The notes below the pieces were generated by a model. It did no database searches and was not told the origin of the DNA. It saw nothing but the letters and a program-made list of their open reading frames with translations. Position numbers and translations under genes: made by a program. 64,000 bases of DNA from Membranipora membranacea (lineage: Eukaryota; Bryozoa; Gymnolaemata; Cheilostomatida; Membraniporidae). Location of the stretch: assembly GCA_914767715.1 (NCBI GenBank), contig OU612069.1, forward strand, positions 5,766,001 through 5,830,000, given 5' to 3'. Below, piece by piece: positions 47,001 through 56,625 of the stretch. Numbering within the stretch: position 1 is the stretch's first letter; each line of letters starts with the position of its first letter.

Positions 47001-50000
47001 TTAACTGCATCCTTTATACCAGAAAATGTTAAGGCTCTGTCATTGATGTCCGCTACTATTGATTTATTCTCCATGATGAATATTTTTTCTAGTTTCCACT
47101 CCGCATAGCAGTACCAGTGGTTATGGCTTGTCTTCTTCTCAGCGCAAATCGTCGAGTGATAACCTGTCTTGCACAGATATCTGTGAGTATTGTTGTAATA
47201 GCGCCACTTAGAGGTTTGGTTGCTAGAGAACCTAGAAACTGGCTGATATATCTCTTTCCCTTACCCTATAAACTCATCTTATGTTGTGATTTTAATGTTC
47301 TGTCCATTCAATAACTCAAGAACTAAGGATATTGCTGCAAACATCTCGTAGTATGAGGGTCCACACCATAATTTGGTCGGATGCCCTGCCTGACAGTACC
47401 ATATTGAGACCTCATGTATAACAGACACATTGTATCATTAATATTTACAATAGTTTTAAACCAGGTGTGATAGTATTACTCGTTTTCCCTATATTATCAT
47501 TATCGTACTATAATTCATAATATAATGTTACATTGTAGCGTCAATAGGTAGTTTTGGGGACACCTCCAGACCAGCATACCCAGACCATATTGATTGTCAA
47601 GCAAAGATCAACGGACTAGGTAGGTTCAGCGTTCATATACTATACCACACCGTACTGTACCACTCCACCCCGCACCACACCGCACCACACCACATCATAC
47701 CATAGTTCACTGTTGCTTGCACTACGGACATGAATAGGTTAAACTATTGTACCTGCCTTAGCTTCAGTCACCACAATGTAGGTTTAAGCAATGAACATAA
47801 CAGTTTAGTTCATTGGCCATCGTACCTTTAACCTCACTTCTCTTACCTACAAACAACATGAAAGAAGAGCTGCCCTAGCTGCTTCTAGCTTGAAAAACCG
47901 GTGTTTTTATTTCAGCCAAGATTATAACATCAGTATCAACAAACAACAACGCAAGAAAGCTAACAAAAGAGGATTTCTCTATTGGAAGGAAAGTGTATGG
48001 GGTCCTCCACGAAGAGTTTGATGGCAACGAGAGGTATGTACTTATATTATATTTGATATTTACTTTGATACTTGTATATTGTCTCTACATACCAAGCCTC
48101 TGTGGGTAGCAAAAAGAAGTTTCAGCACCAAAATCAACTCTTGAAAGTGTTCACATATAAACCTTGATTGTTGCAACACCCAGGGCAATTCATGAATACT
48201 GATTTTGTTTCAATACCCCATCTTTCCATTGCATTGTCTCAATGTATGAGGTTGTTTTCCCAAATTGTTGTATTTGGATTGGATTGGGTTTATTGCATTC
48301 TGTCATCATCAAAGACGGTGGTTTTGAATGCAATGCGGTGGTGTGACATGTGTGGTGAAAAAGTTTAAAAAAAAGCAACTATAAGGTTATTCCTTCTATA
48401 TCAATCTGTTGTCATGGTAATTCATGAAAAAGCTCTTACGTCCTTTTTTTCAGTACGACATAGCTTGGGTCTGAAAATACATTTAGCTAGAGAAGTTATT
48501 CGGGTAGAATTGTCAAAAATTAATCAATAAAATGAGGGTGTGCCTCGTTAGACAAGACAAGGCAGATCTTTGGATTTTTTCTAGCTGGAATGGCATAGCC
48601 CAGTATTGATCTGATGATAGTAAAATAAAACATCGATAATCCCCGCTAGTCTAAACCAATAGTCTTAAGTAACTTCATTGGGAAAAAGTATAGAGCTACA
48701 CTTTGTAACTAAAGATCTACTCGTTTGTTTAGTGATAGCTTTTTTTCAAAACTCCAAGGAATTTTGTGTAGGCATTAGGGGACACTGAGCGATTATCAAT
48801 CACTACATATTGTTCATACTTTAACCTACAGCTAAATTTGGTGTTCATGACCTCAGGCTTTTCAGAATTCAGCTGCATGTTATAATAAGCGGCCCGTGGT
48901 TGTGTCGTTAATACTGAGGCCGCTGACGTGTGGCTGAGGTTAACACTAGAGGTTTATAACGTTGTACCGTCACATATTTCATGTGGTTAAAGCCATCCGC
49001 AGACAGGTTGTTGGAATACAAGAGCCATAGAATTGGTCCTGTTTGGTACCTGATGAGCGCCAACCTTGGTGCTAATGTACCGTGACTTCTCTTTACCAAG
49101 TCCGAGCCCCCAGACTTCCCCCCTGCCGAAATGTAAGATATAAGTGAGATGATAAGAGGGTTTGAACTTGTATCCTTCCAATTTCTTGATGGGCACAGCA
49201 GGTTGTGGTCGATCGAATGCCTCAATAAAGTCCAAGGTGGCATTTTGAATGTACTTTACATTTGAGCTGTCAAGCTCTGATGTGGAATCATCATGCAGTT
49301 TGATCAAGGCGTCGACTGTCCCAGTGTGCGGCTGGTAACAAACTGTCTTCATGACTATACTATTATCATGTGTATCTCTGATCGTTAGAGTCAATTTAGT
49401 ACAGGTACCTAACATGTACCCGCTCCTAATAAGTAAAATTAACTTGAGTCGTCACACAAACTTCCTTGTGATGGTACTCATGCTAAGAGAATTAGTTCAC
49501 TCTCTATCGATCAGAGATTTTCATTCTCACGTGATCAGTGTGGGCTGGCAAGCAAGCTGTGATGGCTTTATTACTTCTGCGAATTTGGATCTCATAACGT
49601 TTATTATTACCTCCTCAGAAAGCTTTCCCAGGTGAAACAATATTGACACTGGCCGATAGCCTTTGTAATTGGACGGGCAAGCAACCTTAGGGATTTGTCG
49701 GCTTTGCATTCTCTTCCCTTTATTTGGAAATTCCGATGCAAACATCATCCAATTTAATATATCATTAGGAGGCAAGCAACCCATCTTCTTTACCTTCCAC
49801 TGAGACACATGTTGGAAAGTCTTCAGATGATGTTGACTTCCCAACATCCAACTTGTTCATGAGATGTTTAGTTTCACCAAGACTTAGAGGCTCTGAATGC
49901 ATGTCATACTCCAGTATTCGAACGGATGATTTAGTTTTCCACAGAATAAAGAGGTTCTCATTACACTAGCTTCTGTTGTAGAAAGCCTGTCTGCACGGTT

Positions 50001-51571
50001 TGTTTCCTTAAGATCTATCTATCACTGATTTTAATTTTGAACACCACTCTTTAGTTTTCTGGTTTTCATTCAGTTTATTTCTTATTAATGCCCTTTTACT
50101 GCCTCTGATACTACGTTGTACCAAAGCATGCAAAACTTTCCAGAACTTGCATCTCTTTTTGAATGCCTTATCCCTGGCTCTAATGAGCTTTTCTATGGCA
50201 GTAGAAATCAAAAGTGGCCTGTCCGTTTTATTTTCTAAGTGCGATAAAGGCAACGTTTATCCGGAATGTTGTCAATAGTTGAATGATTTAATTCTTTGAA
50301 TTGAAATAAGCTGGTGCGGTCAAGTGAGAAAGATAAGATAACTCCTTACCATGCTCATAAGCAAAGATATTTTATTCTGTCTTGAGTAAGTTAACTTTGT
50401 TCTACATAAATACTCAATTTATTTTGTGGTTCTTTGGTTCTGTTTGATTATTGAGAGCCTCTCTTTCCAGCTTCCAGTCAGAGAATAATACCAGAGTAGC
50501 CCTTCTCTTCACTGATGCCATGACGGCAAGAGGCTACTCGAAAGCTGACAGCTTGACCATCTCGAAGATGTCCTACAGAAGGATCCAACAGAGCTGTAGG
50601 GTCAAGTCGGAAAGAGAGATTTCGAGGGAGAGAATCAATAAAAAGAAACATCTGGTAAGACAAGGGGTCTCCCAAATTTGATATATTATCATTGTATCAT
50701 TGAGGCTGGAAGATTAACAAAACATCAGTGTACACTAGAAGCATTGCTGCTAACCCATTGGGTTTCTTGTTTGTTTTGCAGCACTTAAAAATATAGGAAT
50801 ATATGGGTTGGTTGGCAACGTTTGTATACAGGGATGAATTGGGAATTTCTATTCAATAAATTAATGACAATACCTCCAGGTATTCCCAAGAAAATGATAC
50901 ATATACCTAATGCATTTGACTCCAAAACAAGATTTCTGAAACAAATTATAAATGCTACTTTATAGAAGCTTGAAGGTCGAAAAAGGGCACAACTGCCAGA
51001 AGAGGGTGAACTTTTTCCGTTAGTGTATGAGCTTATGAGCTCGGAGGATGAAGCAGAAGTGGTCAGGCTAACATTTATAGCAGATAATGCAGCAAGACAC
51101 ATCAAAGAGGTAAATGGTTGACATTTCTGCTGCTTAGTTTCACAATATTCAGGGTATACTCTCTACTAACTGATATATATGTAGACAACAAAATTGAACA
51201 TTTTTCTAATAAGAGCTACCTCTACCGTATAAGATTTTCGGCAGTCATAGTGTTGTTGGATAAGAGTTCAACTCATATAACAGTGTGAATGTTCATACCC
51301 AGAGAGTGGAGAATGAAAACCATGATGAACGCCCGAAACTCGTAGTTGATGGACTGCGTTGGGATTTGAACCTGCATGCTGAAGGAAAGGCGCTCTAACC
51401 AACTGAGCCACCTCCCACTCTTGAACATGTACCTATTATTCATATCGGTTTGTTCTCTTTCAGCTCGACAGAAGACGAGGTGTCATGTGCCTCAAGCAAG
51501 AGAAACAGTCAAAAAGAGTACCTTCTCTTAAGATCTGGAACAACAACTGTGTTGTGAAGCCTGATATTTAA
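44067..51571 (+). CDS. Second CACTA gene, function unknown, 8 exons
   Basis: Exons: 44067-44140, 44447-44616, 47093-47182, 47539-47619, 47916-48033, 50471-50654, 50966-51109, 51464-51571. All GT-AG phases fit and give 322 codons from MSTRSRTLFSAAEIIEEE to a stop. Parts: an acidic/basic N-terminus with KSKKR, a Ser/Thr-rich low-complexity middle (STPHSSTSGYGLSSSQRKSSSD), then a folded-looking region ARKLTKEDFSIGRKVYGVLHEEFDGNE plus NNTRVALLFTDAMTARGYSKAD with a basic helix (SCRVKSEREISRERINKKKH) and a helical C-terminus. I do not recognise the family. By position it could be the accessory DNA-binding protein that plant CACTA elements call TNPA, which would bind the subterminal motifs. That is inference. 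Two extra stop-containing exon copies sit in intron 2. Confidence 0.7.
45422..45511 (+). pseudogene. Duplicated exon 3 copy, stop-containing
   Basis: After TTGTTTTTCAG it begins ESTPHTKKTN, parallel to VSTPH in the exon at 47093, and ends at a CTCTGTG/GTAAGT donor. In the required phase a TAG interrupts it. Homologous to 46515-46595. Confidence 0.45.
46515..46595 (+). pseudogene. Second duplicated exon copy, stop-containing
   Basis: After TTGTTTCGCAG it begins DSTLYTEIPQAKQ then TAA in the required phase. It ends at CTCTGTG/GTATGT like its partner about 1.09 kb upstream. The flanking intron sequence is also duplicated (for example the CACTAACTAGTACT / CAGTAACTAGTACT sites), showing a tandem duplication of about 1.1 kb. 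Confidence 0.45.
47642..47700. repeat. CCACAC-type simple repeat
   Basis: Irregular ACCACACCGCACCACACC units in intron 4 of the second CACTA gene. Confidence 0.6.
48900..50260 (-). mobile_element. Degenerate LINE reverse transcriptase (minus) in intron of second CACTA gene
   Basis: Minus-strand pieces in order: 50253-50008 (KLIRARDKAFKKRCKFWKVL), 49847-49527 (NYKGYRPVSILFHLGKLSEEVI...SQLACQP, reverse transcriptase motif), 49415-48987 (ALIKLHDDSTSELDSSNVKYIQNATLDFIEAFDRPQP, the first Asp motif in frameshifted form), 49243-48908 (TGPILWLLYSNNLSADGFNHMKYV, the region before the catalytic motif). Frameshifted at least twice. CR1/Jockey-like. Confidence 0.7.
51255..51420 (-). mobile_element. tRNA-derived SINE
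   Basis: On the minus strand from 51416: GGGAGGTGGCTCAGTTGGTT (A box), then GGTTCAAATCC (B box) near 51362-51372, as in a tRNA gene. The 3' acceptor strand does not pair with the 5' end, and a non-tRNA body follows (to about 51255). So it is a SINE head and not a working tRNA. It lies in the last intron of the second CACTA gene. Confidence 0.6.
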
Positions 51572-51660
51572 TGTTTTGTTTATGTTGCTGTTAATTTTTT
51601 ATTTAGCTTAGTCTGACTATGTATCATCAAAGAGCTTTGTGCAGGTATCATCTATTCTAC

Positions 51661-51666
51661 AATAAA
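51661..51666 (+). terminator. Poly(A) signal of the second CACTA gene
   Basis: AATAAA about 90 nt past the stop codon at 51569-51571. Confidence 0.55.
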
Positions 51667-51671
51667 TATCT

Positions 51672-53034
51672 TCAACTTGATGCCTGAGAATGCCGACTTA
51701 GACCAGTAATTTTGTCGCGAACTCCCCGCTTAGATCATGATAGCACAAGAGTTGCCCCCTCCTTCAAAAACAGAAGACAATTCTTTGAGCTTATTGGTGA
51801 TTTGTTATTTAAAACAGTTGATAGTCAAAAGCAAAATGATAATGCTGGGCATCCACAACCGAAAACTGTGCCTATAGAATTTTGTTCTCAATAGTAAATA
51901 GGCGTTCATTGTACTACTATTAGGTTTTGTGATAAATACCTGGAAAATCACTCATTCAATGGACAATTAGCATGTGCAAGTGAGTACTTGGGTGAAAGCG
52001 TTCCCTTGAACGCAAGCACTCGTTCAATTCCTGATGGTACGCTCTATCTTCAAATGATCAGAGCAGATATGACTGAAGAAGGCAAAATATAGTCACATGA
52101 CTATGCTGCCAGCTGAAAGTGAATTCTAGTTTCCCTCATTATGCATTGTTGTCTTTCCGTTCAGGCATTCCAAAGGGTAAGTTGAATCATTTTAACAGCA
52201 AACTGATTTTTAATATTTATGCAGATATGTCAACTTGGTGGGTCACATCACATCAGGTTATGTTCTATCGATTTGATTTCTCCAAACAGACAGCTATTTA
52301 TTAAGAACATGTATTTTGTCTCATTTTCAGGCAACGATGCTACCGGTACATGTTATGATAAACAGTCAGCGGTGTAGCAGTTTAGAAACGCACCTATGAT
52401 GAATATGGATTACGGTTTTATTACAGTCCGGGAGTTTTATCTTTGGCTGACCAAACTCGTACTATGAATAAGGAAGACATGTCTGTGTGTGCCAGCAAGG
52501 AGCTGAATCTATCATTGGAGCGCAATAAGATGGATATTCTGTTTTTAGGACATATATGGTCAGCTGTGAGTTATTGTTCTATATTTGAAGGAAGCGGCTC
52601 GGTGGAATAAAATGCAGCAATAAATCGTTACAATAACAAAAATGAACAGTCTTGCAGTATGAATTCTGACTATGTTTGGTATCTAATACACTGTCACTCT
52701 GTATAATGTCAGTATTCATTCTAAGACCTTTCATTAATTAACCTCAGTACATGAAAAGTAACTTGAAAATTTAACTGTACCCTGATCCTGGAAGACTTTT
52801 AATGACTTATTTAAATCAAGTTGAGCTTACCGTCTCTAACTTGTATTGGGAATACCAGTCAGAAAAGAGAATACTGCAGCCCTAGTGCTTAGCCCATTTT
52901 AAAGTAAATTTGTCAGTTTTGCTATGGTTGCAGTTGGCAACCCTGCCACAGGCCAGTTCAATGTTTCTATCTAAATTATTGTAGGTTCTCCCTGAGTGTT
53001 AAGTGTTTTGTTTGTGAGGGTGAAGTTTACATGA
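51672..53034. other. CACTA right arm, non-coding
   Basis: No gene supported between the end of the second gene and the right terminal repeat. Open frames at 51712-51894 and 52119-52304 have no recognised domain. Confidence 0.45.
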
Positions 53035-53298
53035 GATATCTTTATTAGAACGTAGTATAGGTGGTCTTGTCATTACATAGAAACACATTACATGTAAAAT
53101 CAAGCCTATTATATTATATTGTCATACACTGTGAAGGCTCATTCTATAACAACACAATTAGTGAATGTAATTTATTTAGCAGGCAGGTTTAATTGAATGA
53201 TAATGGAAAGCTGGTTGGTTCATTGTAAATGGGTCAAACCTCGACAATTCTAGAATTGTACAGAATTGTCAGACAATTCAGGGGCATGAAACGCAGTG
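53035..53298 (-). repeat. CACTA right terminal inverted repeat
   Basis: Reverse complement of 25844-26104. Subterminal motifs at 53243-53250, 53253-53259, 53263-53270 and 53272-53279 mirror those on the left. Ends ...GCAGTG at 53298. Confidence 0.9.
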
Positions 53299-53301
53299 AC
53301 T
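53299..53301. other. Right target-site duplication (ACT)
   Basis: ACT just outside CAGTG. It is in frame with the LINE codons that follow. Confidence 0.85.
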
Positions 53302-54033
53302 GTATTAATATGCCATCAGAAAGATCCACTGTCTCTGGAGCAACATTGTAGGGGTGACTTGGGTGTCATCCAAGAATGGTGCTATAATGATCGGATGACC
53401 ATAAATATAAAAAAATCCCATTACCTTGTTTTTGGCAATGCAAAACATAAATTTGATTTAAAACTCTCCAATACCATCCTGTTACGATCATCTACCACTA
53501 AACTACTTGGATTTACAATTAGTGATTCGATGTCATTTGATAATCATATTGAATATATAAAAACTAAAATACAAAAAAATACCAATTTGTTACAATTATG
53601 CAGAACAATAAATGGAATACAATTTTTCTTGAATATCAGTCCAAAATATCAGCTAGACTCACTTTATGTTCATCAGGAAGCTGCACTAAGAATTATTGCA
53701 AATATTCATTACAATCCAGTTCAATTATCAAATACATTTTTCTTATGTCGTACTTTAAAAATATTGCCACTTCCTAGTCTTCTTATATATTTTAGTTCTC
53801 TCTATGCCTACAGAATAATGTATAACATCACACCTAGCTATATTAATGATATTTTTCTTTCTAGAATTCGAAGATACCCCAAGCGCGATAAGCTTCTTAT
53901 TTTACCTCTTAATGATAAACTAAACATTGCAATTGCTTCATCTTTTAATAATCTTCCTTTGTCAATACGCTCACTGAGCAAATTAACATCATTTAAATCT
54001 GGCGTATTCAAATATCTTTTGTTTCAATTATAA
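53302..54033 (+). pseudogene. LINE ORF2 3' part: RT thumb and C-terminus
   Basis: Directly after the ADDT codons the frame gives VLICHQKDP...LEQHCRGDLGVIQEWCYNDRMTINIKKSHYLVFG, the W...N.MTIN..K pattern downstream of the catalytic site. Then LLGFTISDSMSFDNHIEYIKTKIQKN and a Leu/Ile-rich C-terminus ending FKYLLFQL. No stop within this half, so it may have been fairly young when split. It cannot be translated with its 5' half now. Confidence 0.8.
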
Positions 54034-54285
54034 CATTATCTTTTTATCTCTGCAACAAATTTTGCCTCTGAACAATACTGTAATGAAAACATCTTAACAT
54101 TTTTATTTTCTCTCTTCTCAAAGACATCCTATCTATTTCAACCTCACTGCTGAAACATTTTAACTCATCTTCAGTCTCAAGCTTTCCTTTTTTTCTCTTT
54201 TCCTTTTCCTTTTTTTCGGCACTATTCGGAAAACATTCCGCTACTGGAATGAAATAGACTGCCAATATGAGTGTGAAAAAAAAAA
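53302..54285 (+). mobile_element. LINE, 3' portion with poly(A) tail
   Basis: Continuation of the LINE at 22514-25843. Reverse transcriptase text resumes at VLICHQKDPLSLEQHC and runs open to the stop at 54031-54033, followed by a short 3' UTR and a run of ten A (54276-54285). R2 sequence starts immediately after. Confidence 0.85.
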
Positions 54286-55009
54286 TCAGAGCTCCAATTC
54301 AGAGTCGATCAATGAAACTTAATAGATGATCAATTTTGATTGTGTGCACAATAAATATTGCTAATATTGTCAAACTGTTAATATCGAATCGTAATAAAAG
54401 CATATGTATGGGCTTTCATTTTCCTTAAGCCTATTTGAAGCGATGATGCACTAACTAAAACTATTTGCATTCAAAACCGGAGTTCCCTATTTTAAGTTTT
54501 CCTCAAAGGAAAGTTGGTGTAATGGGGTCAGACCAATGGTGTCTCGACCACTTTTAGCGTCGCGATATGGAAGAGCATCTCGCTTACTCAAAGGTAAAAC
54601 TGTTGCAAGCATCTGACTCACATGTTTGTTTCAGATATTAATAGGTATTTCTAGGGATGCAAGTTACGTGACTTGGATGTGAAACTCAATTCATAATTGC
54701 TGACTAAAAATATAGACTTAATATGTAAATATAAATGCTTAATTAAACTTGTTTTCTAGTGTTGCATGTTATGCGATTCAATTTATCAATTCATAGTGAC
54801 ATTTCACTCAATCCATAAGAAAATTTGGAATATTCACTAGCCTTAACTTCTGACTGGTATAATTGTGATGCATTGATACTCGATGCGTCAAAGACAGATG
54901 TTATGACAGTCTCCTATTTAGGAGTAATTTTAGATAAAAATATGAGTTTAAATCCCATGTCAATGAGATTAAACAAAACCTAACCCAGTCATAGCATACT
55001 TTAAGATAA

Positions 55010-55276
55010 CACTGTGCAAAATCAGTTCCTATTCAATGATTATACACTAGGCATAAGTCTGAATAATCATGTTTATACATTCATTATTCCACTTTATACA
55101 ATGATTATACCACATTCCTGGCACAATTATGCAACTATAATTATTCAATGTATGGTATAAGTAAACAACTTATTCAAATCAATTGTAATTATTCAATGTA
55201 GGTATAACTTCATCTATTTATACAATCATTATCCTGCATGGAATAAGCTCTGAATAGGAACCGATTTTGCACAGTG
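55010..55276. mobile_element. CACTG-ended MITE, 267 bp
   Basis: Inverted ends of about 26 bp: CACTGTGCAAAATCAGTTCC... and ...GGAACCGATTTTGCACAGTG. Flanked by TAA on both sides as a 3-bp target duplication. The homologous R1 site (about 17555) lacks it. Internal ATTATTCAATG words recur. The ends share only CACTG with the large element, so it is mobilised by a different CACTA-like source. Confidence 0.85.
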
Positions 55277-55353
55277 TAAGTCACCATACTCAGAGGGAAC
55301 AAACTAATTGTACAAAAAGTCTGATATACTACTGTTGCAAGCATCTGACTCAC

Positions 55354-55494
55354 CTGTCTGGAAGGCCAGTTAATCCACAGTAGCTGGCATCTATACATTT
55401 CAACGATTGAATTTCCCCCAATCCTGCAGGTAATGTCTGTAGACCCTTATTCTCACTAACATCTAACGACTCCAGTCCTGGCAGTTTGCAGATG
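55354..55494 (-). CDS. LRR exon (two leucine-rich repeats), paralogue of 17631-17771
   Basis: A 141-nt exon with acceptor CCACAG, donor GTGAGT, phase 2 on both sides. Encodes S-ICKLPGLESLDVSENKGLQTLPAGLGEIQSLKCIDASYCGLTGLPD. Exon sense and phase are intact and could splice to the exon at 17631-17771 and then to the ROC exon at 6060. It may be an upstream exon of the same Roco gene. Confidence 0.6.
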
Positions 55495-56625
55495 CTGTGG
55501 TGGATAAATAACAGAATGTTAAAATGCCTTGCAATACTGCTTGTCAGTTGATGGAGCAAAGACAATTGAGCAACGCATTCTATTGATAGGAGAAAGTTTC
55601 AGTTTGATCAATTAACCATGTAAGTTGTAACTATCAGATATAGATGTTAGATGATTAAATGTATGCATTTTTAATCCCATGTCAAAGAGATTAAAGGAAA
55701 CCTGTCTCAATCATAGCAAACATTGAGAGAAAACGTAAGTTTTTGAATGAAACCTTAGCTGCAGTCGTGTACACAAGGTAAATAAAACCAAAGATTGAAT
55801 ATAACCTTATTGCTCTACTTAATATGCCTAAAAGAGTCCTAAGAGCCGATAGCAGATGTTTAAACATCATGAATCTAAATGGACTTAAACTTAGATAAAG
55901 CAAAAGCATATCAATTTCATCATCTAGCGGTACCATTATTTATACCTTTTAACATTTTTCAAAACGGAATTGAATTGGTCTCACTAGTGAACTTAGGTGC
56001 AACATTTTTTACTGACTTGCCTTTGACCAGTAAGGAGTGCCCTGATCTCAAATTATTCAAGTTAGACGTCATAAGCCACCTTTTTTGTGCAGATTAATTA
56101 AATTTTTCTACTTCATAATACTTGTATATTTATTCTTCTTCTTCTAAAAATTTCAGCTTTAATCTCTGTATTTTCATGTTTTGGTTTTCCTAGCAGTTCA
56201 AACACACTTTCATTATTGATTCTTTTTAAAGAAATCCTTGATACCCGGGTTATGGACCAAATTCCGTTGACTTAACTATACTACCAGAATGAATATGGAA
56301 TATATATAAGTCATTATGTGAGCATTGTTTTAATTAAGGTTGTATCCCTGTTGATTCATATTACTTGTCACAGGTTTCAAGATTATGTATTACAAAGTTA
56401 GAAAATATCCATAGGTTGGTTCTCCCGAATGCAAATAATACTGATATACCTATGGCATAAAATAATTAAATCAAAAATGGCAATCAGTTGCCACAACTGT
56501 GGAAATTGGTATTGCATATCTTTTTCAGCATAATTATCAACAACACTCTGAATCATCAAAATCAAAAATATAGTCTGCTGCGGCTGGCCGGTGGCTTTAT
56601 TTTTGTGTGCCTAATGCTGTTTGCT

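Larger units (their letters stand above)
25844..53298 (+). mobile_element. 27.45-kb CACTA (EnSpm-like) DNA transposon
   Basis: Ends are CACTGCGTTTCATGCC... and its reverse complement ...GGCATGAAACGCAGTG. Terminal inverted repeats of about 260 bp, a 3-bp ACT target duplication, and a split LINE frame that resumes after the element define the boundaries. It encodes an intron-rich Transposase_21/tnp2 transposase (31910-43515) and a second gene (44067-51571), both in the plus orientation. CACTA elements move by cut-and-paste, with the transposase acting on the termini. At more than 27 kb this copy is large for a CACTA element. Most of the bulk is intron plus later insertions (LINE fragments at about 38.4-40.5 and 48.9-50.3 kb, a SINE at 51.3 kb). 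Confidence 0.92.
54290..56625. repeat. R unit, copy 2 (R2), 3' part
   Basis: Continues R2 after the LINE. Parallel to about 16800-18683: GTTTTCCTCAAAGGAAAGTTGG, LINE remnant (DALILDASKTDVMTVSYLGVILDKN, with frame breaks), the LRR exon, a CTAGCGGTACCATTATTTATACC segment (also at 61320), and NNTLNHQNQKYSLLRLAGGFIF. A 267-bp MITE is inserted at 55010-55276. Confidence 0.6.

Noticed and set aside
47916-50654. BEN domain in the second CACTA gene
   Set aside because: Only a loose resemblance in length and helix content; the usual conserved positions are not visible.
51345-51416. Functional tRNA gene
   Set aside because: The acceptor stem does not close and a non-tRNA body follows; a SINE explains it better.
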